64,000 nt of DNA, taken from NCBI GenBank assembly GCA_021432635.1, contig MU270087.1, positions 62,001 through 126,000 on the forward strand, read 5' to 3'. Positions 10,519 through 22,098 of the stretch are shown here, piece by piece. Under the pieces are notes generated by a model. That model saw nothing but the letters and a program-made list of their open reading frames with translations, searched no databases and was not told the DNA's origin. How positions within the stretch are numbered: position 1 is the stretch's first letter; every line of letters starts with the position of its first letter. The DNA is from Thozetella sp. PMI_491 (taxonomy: Eukaryota > Ascomycota > Sordariomycetes > Chaetosphaeriales > Chaetosphaeriaceae). The translations under genes and the position numbers were made by a program.

Positions 10519-13435
10519 CTAGCCTAGTCCCTGAACCCCTTCGAGCACCTGCTCGCCGGTTGGGCCATTATCACCCCAGAACATCTTCAGGATTGGATAA
10601 CTCGCATTGTCGCCCACTCCCAGCTCGATAGCCTCTCGCTGTTGCCCTCCGGCAGGCTCTCCGCAAAACCCCCATTTAGGACCCTCCTCGCTCTCTGTGG
10701 CGAATTGTAAGCCATGCAATGAGCCCTCTCCGAGCCACAAGTTAATGTGCCGGATAAGCTTCCCTCCTACCTCCCATGAGGCGTGGCGGAAGTGCGGAGA
10801 GGTTCCCCACCGATCCGAACCCCATTCACTTCGACAAGGACAGAAAGGCGCCATATTCGAACCCATCTTCTCTCCCGTGTCTCGGATATCTGTCGGTCCG
10901 AAGCTAGTCTCGGAGCCGTCGCTGTACCGGAGCCTGATGGCTACCACAGGGAGCTTTCTCATATATATGTTGTGCGTAAAGGTGACAGTCACTTCTTCCA
11001 AGGGCCTCCTGAAATCTAGCCAGTTGGTAAAGCTGCTGAGCTGCAGACAATAGGCCAAGCGTCGTGAAGCGTTGTGTCTCGCATCCTGGCTATAGATAGC
11101 GGTGGTCTTGGTCAGGTTGCTTGGAGATGGGAACCCGTCCCACGGCAGCCCATTAGAATCAGTTCGACAGGCTCGGTCATTGTCAGGCTTTTCGTGGTGC
11201 GTTAGGAACACCCCAATCACAGAAAGAGTGCGGCCCGGAAGACCTGACCAGAATGCGAACAAGCCCGCGATGTTGCGATCTCGGTTTTCAGGCGGAGGAA
11301 ACTGGTATCTGTCGCCTTCCGGATTCCCAACTACCATCTGCTTTCCATGATTCGTTACGAAGCATAATCCAGACAAGCGCTTACCAACTGTCCATGAAAA
11401 TATCGTAGCGATTCGCTCTCCACTTTGCCCATCGATGGCCAGTACCTGCAGAGCCTGAAGCCTGGGCCCTATGGCTCGCGGGGGCCGGTTTCGATACTGC
11501 ACCTCGAATCCGTATAGGAACACATCAACCGCAACCGCCTTGATGTCCGCGAGCTCCTCTTCGGTCGACCCAAACACCAATGGCTCCATTGGCGACGCAT
11601 CTGGGCGTATTCCAGCGCCCCAGACACCGACTGGAAATGTAGTTGCTATCATGGGATATGCAGGAGGCTTGGCTGACCAAAGGTATGCTTGGGTTGACAG
11701 ATCCGGGAAGAGATTTGGTTCCACCGACGGGACTCGAGACCCTGAAGTACTTGGCAGCTTCTGGTAGGGCTGCTGCACGAGTGCAAGCTTAGAGATGCCA
11801 TCAACTGCTGAAAATTGGCCAGTGAAGCCCACCACAAAGTGTGAAGGCGAGGGACAAACAATGCGGTAGTCTCCCTGCTGGCTACCCAACTGCACCGAGG
11901 TTCCATCGGAGAACAGAAACTCTGCGCCGATGACGGTGTGATCCATCGTCTCCATTCCCTCGTCTGCCCTCTCGCGCCGTGATCGAGTAACGATCCCAAT
12001 GAGCCACCTCGACTGGTCTATATCGACCTCGTATGTGCGCACGAAGGGTTGTCGATACCCGAGGACCTGCCCAGCAGAATGGCCATCGGACTGCTGAACA
12101 ATCAAGCCACAGAGTTTGCCGGCCGTATTCCAGTGTATCCTAATTCTGGGATAGCAAGCGGAAATATCTGTTAACTTATCGAGCAGTAAGATGGTCCCTG
12201 TCTCGGGACACCTTGGATATGGAGTGGCAATGTTTCGTAATGGGGTGGTGGTGGCTCCCTCGAGGATCTCTGGAATAGTTGAGAACCCGGCCTTCTTCCG
12301 GCTATACCTGAGGTAAGGCCCAGAGAGTGTTTCGCACAGTCGCCAGATTCGACGCCTGTTGACGAGGCCGTTGATACGTCCCAGAAACGAGGACTCACTC
12401 CGTCTTAGGAGATTCTCATAGACACGCGCCCAATCCACTGGCACGTCGGCGCCGTATAGATCCCACGGGAAATCGTAGAGCCATGGCTGATCTATTTTCA
12501 GGCGTTCCTTCCAAAAGGAAGCGTTTAGTGGCACACTGGCCACCCAGCGTGAAGAGGCACGAAAGTTGGCTACGCTGGAAATGTCCAGCTGCGACATGAT
12601 ACGCGCTAGCAGCTCTGTCGGGATCCCACGGAAAGCATCTACACTGTTGCCAGGAAGTACAGACGGAGGCTTGGCCGATTCGCCCCTGCCCCCGCTCGAC
12701 ACCAGAGCCAGACTCTCGTAATAGGAGTCAAGCTCCGGGATGCTTGTGGGCGACCAAACGAACCAGTCCTGCCCCTTATACGCCGCATGCCGCAGCCCGA
12801 TATGGTAGGGGTTTTGCTCATATTTCCAGTAGTCGAGAGTGAGGTCCGAAGGATAGAAGCCGCTGACGAATTCCCCCATGGCGCGGTAGAGTGACTCATC
12901 GTCGAGCTTTGAGTTGTGGAACTTTCCCATTATCTCATGGCACGCAGCATGGACTGGAAGGGCGAGGCCCTCGGGTGCATCCCAATCGTAACTGGCAGGG
13001 CCATGTGAATTCTTGGTGACATGTCTCATCCAAGTGTCCGTTCGGAAACTCACGTGGTGATCAAATTACCGGCCCCGAGAGGAGCACGGGAGTCCTCTTC
13101 TGGTGATAGGACCTCGAAGAAAGTGAAGCCACTGAACATGGCCTTGCCCGAGACGTAAACCCTGCGTGGCGTGTCAAAAGTCGGAGCGAACAGATAATAT
13201 TTGGTCAGATGCGGAGATCAACCATGGGGTTTCGGTACCCACACAGTTATTTGTTCATGTCAATGGGCTTAGCTTACTTATCCGGCGTAGAAAGACTTGC
13301 ATTCTCCCCGATCACGCGCACATCATCCAGCCAGTGCAGATGCCCACGATAGGGCTCTAGGTCCGGTACCGTCCCTACCAGGGCTGACACTACCATTCGC
13401 ACGCCGCAGATTGCGCAGCTCGGTCCTTGCGACAT
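10519..13435 (-). CDS. F-box protein with an N-terminal Cys-pair motif (912 aa, three exons)
   Basis: The main exon is 12991-10519. Two upstream exons complete it, 13435-13278 and 13161-13054, with introns of 116 and 62 bp. The start ATG at 13435 gives MSQGPSCAICGVRM, a CxxC pair typical of this class of fungal F-box proteins. The joins read STPDK|VYVSGKAMFSGF and NLIT|TYDWDAPEG. Both introns begin with good donors (GTAAGC, GTGAGT). ALPVHAACHEIM (near residue 100) is a conserved His/Cys motif that may form a metal site with the CxxC. The F-box is at about 207-248 (DAFRGIPTELLARIMSQLDI). The C-terminal 600 residues contain repeated beta-rich blocks of unknown fold. By family it is an SCF adaptor; its target is unknown. 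A gene model that takes only the long frame would lose the first 89 residues. Confidence 0.82.
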
Positions 13436-14913
13436 AATTGACGCGATGTGCCGCTATGGCGCCTGTTACGGTTGCGGAGAGGGTAGAAGACACCTAGTAT
13501 TAGAGGTGACGCGGCAGCGTTCCGAAACTAGAATCGGCTTGCACGGAGAGAGAAGGGAAGAGGGGTGCTCAGAAATGCTACCTGGATACGCTGCTCATCT
13601 CATGCAAAATGTATGCCGCCTCAGCCCGGCTCGTAATTGGACCACGAACTGTGGCTGACCAATGCACGTAAGCAAGCCCCTAAAGGAATAAGGGTATTGT
13701 GTGCGAAGGGTAGTCGCATAGGATGATTGAAAGACCGCTCACTACTAGTGAAGGTGCTTTTAAAAATACAAAAGGAGGGCCAAGGCAAGATTATTTGCCC
13801 TCCCTGAGACGAAGACGCGTTGCTGGCCGCAGCGGTGTGGACTCGCCGGTTCTACGGATATCACAGCTAACTAGAAGCATGCTCCTCCAGCCAAATCACG
13901 GTCACTTGATTCCGGGCATATAGCATCGAATTGGCGGCTGTAGTCAGGCTTCATTCATGATATAATATTCTAAAAGCACGCACTTAGAACAAGAGGAGAT
14001 CGAAATCTATCGGATTACAAAGAAAAGTAGTTACCCTGTAGAGCGATCCAATAGGACCTAGTAGTGGTGTGAGAGTTCTTATTTTCTCTCCTAACACTTT
14101 GGAGAATGAGCACCTTGGCGTCAATTAGCCCCAAAATTTGTAGGCACTATGTACGATGCGATGTTCCAAATTCGGAACTCTCTTTGGTTCTGTACAGCGA
14201 GAGGGACAAGGTACTAAGGCAGTAGTCAACGTTTCAGTATCACTGGTCGTCTCAGGCTTCAAAGACATGCCTGCAGGAGCGGCCAGGATCCGTCTCGCAT
14301 TGAGCAAGCGGAGAGCAACGGCAATTATGAGAGGTATCTTCATAATTATAACGCTCGAAGGCAAGATGCGTGGCATTATGATGACACTTGCCTCTACTTG
14401 CGTACCTTCCGACTACTTATCTTCACCTCTATTACTTCTCAGCTTAGGAAAGAATGGTAGATGGGTATTTTAAATATTAAGACAGCTAAATGATGGTGTT
14501 CTTGTGATTCTTTAACTGGCCATTGTTTTCATCCTTGCTGTTACGTTCCACGTTCAAAGATTATAGCATTGTTCTTGAAACTGGATAGCGGTGCCTGGGT
14601 GGTCTTTGAAGTTGGAACCATCCATCTACGCCAAGTGGTCGCTATGGAAACTCTAATAGGTAATAAATGGGCTTACTCCATCAAACTCCGCGGATTTTGA
14701 ACACCTAGAAGAAAAATATGGCTGTCATTTGTTAGCCGTCCTCCTATGAGGATTCGCATTAAATCCTTTCACCCCGATCTGCAAGGCCCGGAGAGAGGAT
14801 GGCTAAGAAAGCATGGATATGTATAATGAGCCTATGAGGCCTTAAGATATCAGATAAACAAGTGTATCATTGCCCCGAGCGATGGATGGATGCACCAAAA
14901 CTTCCACCCACCC
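13436..14913. other. AT-rich intergenic region
   Basis: Between the F-box gene and the Dal5-type permease. From about 13,900 the sequence becomes AT-rich and carries no convincing frame. A small inverted repeat (7-bp arms, 13774-13780 and 13797-13803) is present. Short frames, for example at 14156-14473, match nothing I know. Mutated repeat DNA is possible but not shown. Confidence 0.35.
13774..13803. other. Small inverted repeat
   Basis: Seven-base arms (GGAGGGC and GCCCTCC) flank a 16-base loop in an AT-rich spacer. It could form a hairpin in RNA; it is isolated and may be chance. Confidence 0.3.
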
Positions 14914-16498
14914 CTAGAAGGAGAAGAAAAAGTCGGGGTGCCTGTTCCCGATCTCGTCGATACTGAAGGCCCGCAGACGATCCGCTTCTGCCGAGTCCTG
15001 CTCCTTCAGCTTTTTCTTGTTCATGTACCAGAAATATAACATCAGGAGACAGACAATGACCGCCACGACCAGGATGACCACAAGGGAAATGGTCATGCCT
15101 TTATGGTATAGAGGGGGGTCCTTGAATGCCTGGTTGCCGGCGATCGCGAGGAACTGGGAGACCACATTAATCAGTGCAACGACGCTACCTCGGTACGTAT
15201 ATCCGACATTTGCGCTTGCGGCCCAGGCAAGGATGATGACGACTGGCGCGTTTGCGCCAGCTGACACAAGGCAGGTGGCCACAAAGCGCCCCTGGAGGCT
15301 CTCCGAAGTGAGGAGAATAATGTAGCCGACGGCAATGATCAGACAAGAAATCAGGATGAAGATACCCCGTTTCTTCGACAAGTCCGACAGTCGCGCGAAT
15401 ACGAGAATGAATACGAAGGAGACCGCGTACACAATAACAGTCATGAGCTGCGACTGCACGCCTTCGTAACCCAGGCCCTCCAAGATGGCGGGGAGAAAGC
15501 TGGACGTAGAAGCGTGACTAAGGTTTATCCCACCCTGAATCAAGGCCAACATCCAGAACTGGGGATCTGCAAGCACCCTCAGGATGAGCTTGGGCTGGAC
15601 CTTGCTGTTGCCAGTGTTGTTGGCTTCCATGGAACGCTTCACCAACATCGCTTTCTCGGCGGGACTGAAGCCTAATCGGACGGTCTGCGGTGTGGAGGGA
15701 AGGAACAGGGCAATCGCGAGCGCCCACCCTACGGGGAGGACTCCCTCAATGAGAAAGATCCACCGCCATGCGGACCATCCGTTGCGGTCGTCCATATTTT
15801 GCTGAACGGCGTAGGCGAGGAGGCCGTTAAATGCGCCGGCGAGGGCGTTAGTGGAGTAGAGGAACGAGCCACGGGTGGCAAGCTCGGTATTTTTATACCA
15901 AAACGATAGATAGAACACGGCTCCTTGGATGAAGGCCTCGGCGAGCCCGACGAGGACCCTAAGGCCCATCAGTGTACTATAGTTCTTAGCCCAAGCTGTA
16001 GCGGTCGTCACGACGCCCCAGGACACCATGGCTCCGGCGAACTGTTCGAGCTTGTTAGCCTTCAGCAGTAATCCACAGGCCAGAGCCGACCAACCTGGTA
16101 CGGAGGCCCGATCTTCCGGAGCAGTAGTGTGCCGGGGAGTTGGCCGAGCAGGTAACCAACCAAGAATATACTCGCGACGTTGGAGTACATGCCGGCTGTC
16201 ATGTTAAGGTCTACCTCCATTCCTGCGTTTTTCGCATTACCGAGATCCGAGCGCCCCTGAGAGGAAACGGTTAGCAGGGAGGGTGACCAAGAACTAGAGT
16301 ATCGGGACTTGGACGAACCATCTGGGCCAAGAAGTAGATGCTTGAAAGCAAGGGAAGAATAGATAAGTCTAGCTTCCACTTCACCCTTTTTTCGTCGACG
16401 CCATCGGCCAGGTCATCTACCGAAGGGCTGATGTCTTCGACCTGCAGCTCCGCGGCAGGAGACTGAGACGCCGTTGACGCCGTCTTAACCGCTTCCAT
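14914..16498 (-). CDS. Dal5-type MFS anion:cation symporter (489 aa, three exons)
   Basis: Exons are 16498-16319, 16256-16095 and 16041-14914. Joins give YFLAQM|GRSDLGNAKNAG and GPPYQ|FAGAMVSWG. The layout is that of the allantoate/vitamin permease (ACS) family: a soluble N-terminus ending in WKLDLSILPLLSSIYFL (first helix), the GRSDLGNA segment (usually DRxNLGNA), FLVGYLLGQLPGTLLLRKIGPP, GLRVLVGLAEAFIQGAVFYLSFWY, then a second six-helix half after a charged loop. Twelve membrane segments are expected. Known relatives import allantoate, nicotinate, pantothenate, tartrate, phthalate or other carboxylates at the plasma membrane. The gene is transcribed away from the AtuA-like gene across a 1.2-kb shared region, so it may import that pathway's substrate. 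The Asp-to-Gly change in the DRxN-like motif is a mild oddity. Confidence 0.9.
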
Positions 16499-17665
16499 AG
16501 TGTAAGAACCGAACGATCCAGGACTGGAAGCTTCTAGGCGGTGATGGGGAAATAGAAGCAGGCAGGAGTCGGTCTCGGGTCTTCTTCAATGGTGTCGTCG
16601 GGAGAATTGCGATGTGTCTAGTGGCGCTAGGTTTTCAAATGTTCGTGATGCTATTGCCTTTTGTATCATCAGAATCTTCTATTGCCTGCGGTGATCTTTC
16701 TCCAGGATTGCATCAAGCTGCCCAAAGCTCGCACTCGAGTCCGAGTGGCGGAGCTGCTGGCATATGAACTCCAGCATGTGCCGGTGGCTGGATAGAGTAG
16801 CAATTCCCTGGGGCTCGTTCCTTGGACGCCAAGACGCCCATCGAGGCGACTTGGCCATGCGGAGCCAGCCGTAGGCTGAACACCATCTCCAACTTCCAGT
16901 CCGTATGGCCATATCGCGACTTTCCTAGGCCAGATCGACACCAGGGGGAGCTAGCAAGGATCGGGGGTGGGAACTAACATACAAGTCATCCTAGTGTAAC
17001 ACGGAGAGTCCTGACCAATCATGGAAGGGGCTCCACTTGGAGCGAATTTCGGAAACGGGAGCGAAGCGGCATTCGCCCGGCACCACACCGGCTTACACCG
17101 CGAAACCGACCCCGACGGTTCTTTTTTGCAGTGGTACTGGTAGCACAGCCAGGATTTGAAGTGTGAAGATGCATAGATCTCTAGTTGCCCACCTAAGCAA
17201 GTAATCAATCTCGCCGCCTCGGAAAACCGTGCGTGCAGTGAGGCTCAAGGTGCCTGATTGGGCAGTCCATCCCCAGACAAGGCAAACTAAGCAACAAAAT
17301 TGTCCGTACCGTCCACCTTCCTGAACGTGGCGGCTCCGTGGGGTCGCCCCTCGGCTCCTCATGCGAACCTCGCATATCTGCGGTCAGTTTAACGGTCGTC
17401 TACGTGATCAATTTGGGACGCACACATAAATGCAACCCCCTCCACGGCATTTCTTGGCCCAGTTTGACACGGAGTCGGCCCTAGCCTCTAGTCCGCGCCT
17501 CGAAAACCTTCCTTCCAACCACGCCAGGTAGCAGCGCCAAGACAACTTCGCCCTTCTTACTGTTGCTGTTATTAAAAAGAAAACGGCACAAGATCGTCGC
17601 TACACAACAGTGCGCGGATCTGGGGTAACACTCAACCGTTGTGGCCCGAGACACACTCCCGAACC
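16499..17665. other. Divergent promoter region between permease and AtuA-like gene
   Basis: A 1.17-kb shared upstream region. It contains no supportable ORF. It contains a CGG-N4-CCG inverted triplet at 17220-17229 and C/T-rich leaders close to both starts. Co-expression of the two flanking genes is an inference from this head-to-head arrangement. Confidence 0.4.
17220..17229. promoter_or_regulatory. Candidate Zn2Cys6 binding site (CGG-N4-CCG)
   Basis: The decamer CGGAAAACCG is a perfect inverted CGG/CCG pair with a 4-bp spacer, the general form bound by Zn2Cys6 dimers. It lies 437 bp before the AtuA-like start and 722 bp before the permease start. Such a decamer can also occur by chance, so this is only a candidate. 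Confidence 0.25.
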
Positions 17666-19777
17666 ATGGCTGATGCCCCATCCGCTGCCGGCCTCGAGCC
17701 TGTCTGCCAGATTCTCACGCCGGTCGGCATGATGGGATACGGCCTGGACGGGGACATGTCACGAATGTACCTCGCGAAGCTTGTATCCACAGGCATCCCC
17801 ACTGCCATTATCCTCGACGCCGGCTCGACCGACAGCGGCCCCGCCAAGCTCGCCTTGGGCCATCTGACAGTCCCGCGCTCCTCATACGTCCGAGACCTCA
17901 CCAAGCTCTTGAAGCTGGTGGACGAATTTCATGTGCCTCTGATCTTCAGCTCGGCCGGCGGCGACGGCACTGACGAACATGTCCGCGAGATGATCGAGGT
18001 CATTGGCGAGATCTCCTCCAGGCCAGAGAACCGTCACTACAAGCTCAAGACACTCGCGATCTTCTCTGGAATTAAGAAAGACTTTGTGCGTGAGCGGCTG
18101 AGCTCGGGTGCCATATCTGGCTGTGGCCGGCCGGTGCCTCCGCTCAAGGAGGATGACATCGACGCTGTGACACGGATCGTGGGTCAGATGGGCCCCGAGC
18201 CATACATCGATGCCATGAATGCGCACCCGGACTTTGACATCATTGTAGGAGGGCGTTCATATGACCCGGCCCCTTATGTCGCCTACGCCGCCTTCAAGGC
18301 ACAGGCAGCACACCCAAGCTCGCCAAAGGCGTCGGAGCGAGAGGTTGCGCAAGCTCGACGCATCTTCGGCGGCTTCACCCACATGGGCAAGATCATGGAG
18401 TGCGGCGGCGCCTGTGCCACTCCAAAATCTCACGGGGCAGTGGCAACGATCTACAGCGACGGCACGTTCGACATTGGCCCGATGAAGCCTGAGGCGCGCT
18501 GCACCCCCATCTCGGTAGCTGCCCATACGCTCTACGAGAAGACGCGCCCGGATTTGCTACATGGACCAGGAGGTCATCTGGATCTGACCAAGGCAACATA
18601 CGAGCAGCTTTCCGACGACACGACGGTGCGGGTGCGAGGCGGCACGTTCCACTTCTCGAGAGAGCAGGGCCTCCCGTACCAGCTAAAACTGGAAGCGGCG
18701 GGCATCAAGGGGTACGGGGCAATGGCCATGGGGAGCATCCACAGTCGTACGTCCCACTGCAGTAATAGGCGCTTGTGGGAATGCTAGTCTCTGACAATCT
18801 ACCTAGCTATCATGATTCGCCAGTTAGATGGCATCTTGAAGCGGATACGCGGCTATGTCGCTCAGCAGCACAGTGACGTGTCGGAGAAATGGGACCTCGG
18901 CTTCCACGTGCATGGAAAGCACGACACTGTCACAGACGACGACCACGAGGTATTCATCATCGCCGAGTCTCGTGCAGAGACGCAAGAGTCGGCCTCGAGC
19001 ATAATATCGGCGGCTCGCGTGGCACTTATGGTGAGCGACACAGCTCAGGTCGTCCCTCGTCCCAAAAATGACGATAGCTAACACGCATTGTAGCATGGTG
19101 ACTACCCAGGCCAGAAGGCAACGTCGGGAAATTTCGCCTTCGGCATTGGGGTAAAGATGCAATTTGATCTCGGGCCCTGTCCCGAGTTCCGCATCTACCA
19201 CCTCATGGACCTGAAGGAAGGCGAGGAGCTGCTGTTGTCTGACGAAAAGGGTCTGTTCCCTCTGGACGTCTCCGTCGTGGGCAAAGGGGAAACGAAGACA
19301 GACGGCGTTGACACCAGCGATCCTCTGCCACCAAAAAACGGAACTTCCGCGCCTACCGGTAAGACCGTGGACCGCGAGGCGACGAAGCAGGCCGAGAGTA
19401 GCTCTGCAGAACCCCCATCGACCCTCAACGATATATCCCGTGTGCTCCGGTCTAAGAACGCCGGACCATACGAGATCACTTTTGATGTGATGTTTACCGA
19501 CGAAGCTGTGTATAATGTGGTCAAGGAGGCAGACTTCCTGACGACGAAGAAAGCGGCCGAGGTGCTCGGAGTATCAGAAGACGAAGTCATCTGGTGTGGT
19601 TACTTTGGACCGGCACTGGCCTGGAAGGTAACGATTCCTCGAAAGCGAGGAGGACTTTGGGCTGCGAGCGGGGCATTCCTAGAAAACGATGTCCACGGAT
19701 CCCAGCAGTATATGCCACTGGCAAGGATGAAGTTGCCGGAGGATCTTGTGCAGAAATTGGCGGCAGTGTCATCGTAA
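17666..19777 (+). CDS. AtuA-like (DUF1446) protein fused to DUF4387 (662 aa, three exons)
   Basis: Exons are 17666-18746, 18807-19030 and 19094-19777, with joins GSIHS|PIMIRQLDG and RVALM|HGDYPGQK. Residues 1 to about 450 form the AtuA/DUF1446 domain: LTPVGMMGYGLDGDMS, an IIVGGRSYDPAPY loop, GKIMECGGACATPKSHG and FGIGVKMQFDLGPCPEFRIYHL. After a low-complexity linker (about 475-540), residues 542-655 match DUF4387 (LNDISRVLRSKNAGPYE, DVHGSQQYMPLARMKLP). In bacteria AtuA is named after acyclic terpene (citronellol) utilisation, and DUF1446 and DUF4387 are often adjacent separate genes. Here they are one protein. The reaction is not established. A role in carboxylate or acyl-CoA degradation is inferred from neighbours. 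The true start is ATG 17666; the frame upstream has only a TTG. Confidence 0.87.
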
Positions 19778-19904
19778 TAATGAACAGTGTGCTAGTGCTC
19801 AATAATTCACTATCACTAAGCTCAATGGATAGGAGGAACAGGCGGGAGGTATCTAGACATGTGTAGGATATAACATAGACAACTGCAAAATTTCTAGCCG
19901 GGGC

Positions 19905-22098
19905 TCACATCTGGGTCCCTCCGAAGTCATAGCTGAGCATATTCCAGGCAGCATCACTCCAAAATTGATGGCTTTGGTAGTCAATTGCCGCTGCCTCAGC
20001 CGCTGCCTCTGCCTCTGCGAGCCAAGCCTCGTCATCCACTGATAGGTTCATTTCGTCAAGGCCGAGGTCATCCGGGTCTGAAGGGTCCGCAAACAACAAC
20101 GCGTCGCCGGTGTCTCCCTCTGCATTCTCTTCGACGATATGGACAGGCATCCCCCGCACCTCGGCGCCGATCCTCATGCCCTCTAGCATGATTGCGGCCG
20201 CCATACGGTCTGAGAGCCAACGGGAGAGCTTTGTCGTGTCGTCACTCACGACGGGTGCGCGGCTGAGAGCCTCGAAGAGAGCAGCACCGCGTCCTAGTTC
20301 ATCTTGGGGCTTGTAGGCGCAAGAGGTAAAGAGACGTTGGGCCATGGCGGCATGCTTGGAGGCGAGCTGTTGCTCCTCTGTAGGCGCGTTGGCGCTCAGC
20401 ACAAAGAACCGATACAGGAAGATGGTGGAAAAGGCAAGTGTGCGGAAGAATCCTTTGGGATAGGTCCTGTATAGCTGATCGGCGGGCAGCGGAGGCATGT
20501 CGGCTAGAGGGTTCGTCGACAGCGGCGCGGTAGGGTGCGTCAAGTGAACTGCGAGATGGATGATGCGCAGAGCGGCAGCGAATCCTAGCCGTAGGAGAAT
20601 GTCGCGTGTTTGTGCTGCCGTTTGACTCTTGGTGATGACCATGACATAGATATGGAGTCTGCATGACAAGATACCAATCTCATTAAAGTCAGCCCACCTC
20701 TCGGACGGCCGGGTCATGAGCCCGTTCAGCTCGCTGTCAAGGAGCTGTATCAGTGACGAGTCGACCACGTCGCTCTCGCTGTGGAACAGAGTATTTGTCA
20801 AATTCGCGATGGCGAGATTTGTCTTGACGTTGAGCTCAAACTCAGGCGGGGCCGGGAATTTGGTCATAAAATCCCGTATAGTTCCGACATCTGGAGGCGA
20901 GCTGATCAGAGGGGGCAGCCCGGACAACATCGCGAGGCTACAGGCGAATGAGAACCCATTATAGTGAGAGCCTCGGGGGAGGCACGTGCGGTTTACCTAC
21001 CTGTTTCCGACATAGAAGCATACCAGCCAGGTCCGGGTCCTGGATTGAAGACCGCCTGACACGACTCCAATGCTCCGGAGAGGGGGCGGTGCGGACGCCC
21101 GATGGAGACCCATGTAGCGGGCCGCATTCACGGCCACGCCCGCATACAGCCAGCTGGGGTCTTGGTTCTGCGACTCAGCAGGAAGCGGCCATGTACACAG
21201 AATCAGGAGGGCGTGAATTTTGTGCAGCGGAAGCGGCGACACCAGGGCCTCTCGGCTGACCATCTGCCGAACTGGCTCCTGGAGACGAGTATCAAGTCCC
21301 GGTTCAAAGCGTGTGGTCAGTCGTGTGACGACCACGGCAATGATGGTCCAGAATAGGAAGGGGGACGACTGATAGACTTGGTTGATGGATATGGATCCTA
21401 CAACGGGTAGGTGTGGGTGAAAGTGAGTGGTGAATCTAGAGCGAAGGTTAGCGCTGCTCCGATATGGTATCCAATCGGCCGGACAGCTCGAAGTGCCCTG
21501 GGACTTGCATGTGAAAGGCTTCGATTGCAACCCGCCGGTCGATGACGACGCTACCGATCTGCAGCGACAGTACCCGCGGGTCCAGGTCCAGATCATAGGC
21601 GCTACGCTTCTGCTCGCCCTCAGCGCTGTGCCCGTCGAGGGCAGCCTGCGACCTGGCCGGGGTCGACGCGGAGGCAGAAGAAGCCCCTGCCTCTCCGGGA
21701 TCTCGTTTCTGCTGACGAAGCTCTTCCAATTCTCTGGACATGGCCTCGAACCGTCTACGGAAAAGGGACAGGCTATGTTAGCAACTTTACGAACAGCTCT
21801 CCGAACAGCTTTCTACCCGGGAGTGGCGGCATTCACGAAAAGGGGCACAAAGGGGGAGCACCGACTTCCTTGCTGGCATGCGCCGGAACGAAGGGTCCAC
21901 CGAGCAGTTGAGCTGTCGAACCTGGCATCGCGTGCACGGCCCGGGGAATTTTTCCCTCGAGTCGCACTTGAGCTGTAGCGATCGATGTCAGGACATGACT
22001 TGTGCTGCCGGAGGGGTCGCGCTTGCCTTTGCCTGCTTGCATTCTGTGCATGTCTTGACTTGGCGGATGCCCTTCCAGACACTGCCTTGCGCCTCCAT
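19905..22098 (-). CDS. Zn2Cys6 fungal transcription factor with two GC-AG introns (630 aa, five exons)
   Basis: Exons are 22098-22027, 21972-21866, 21754-21509, 21435-21001 and 20937-19905. Exons 1 and 2 join inside the zinc cluster: CTECKQAK|LKCDSREK..PCTRCQVRQLNC. This restores the exact spacing Cx2Cx6Cx9Cx2Cx6C only if the first intron uses a GC donor (AAAG|GCAAGC..CTACAG). The third intron also reads best with a GC donor (CACAT|GCAAGT), giving AFHI|FTTHFHPHLP. A short coiled-coil linker (RFEAMSRELEELRQQ) follows the cluster. The middle homology region holds the helices typical of fungal-specific transcription factors (WLYAGVAVNAARYMGLHR, ARTRTWLVCFYVGNS-like, LAMLSGLPPLI). The C-terminus is acidic and probably activating. 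It is probably the pathway regulator for its neighbours, since it is tail-to-tail with AtuA (127 bp) and divergent from the FAH fusion. The start ATG has an in-frame TGA two codons upstream. Confidence 0.85.

Noticed and set aside
13436-14913. Possible transposon relic in AT-rich DNA
   Set aside because: No terminal repeats, target duplication or transposase-like reading was found by eye; base composition alone is not enough.
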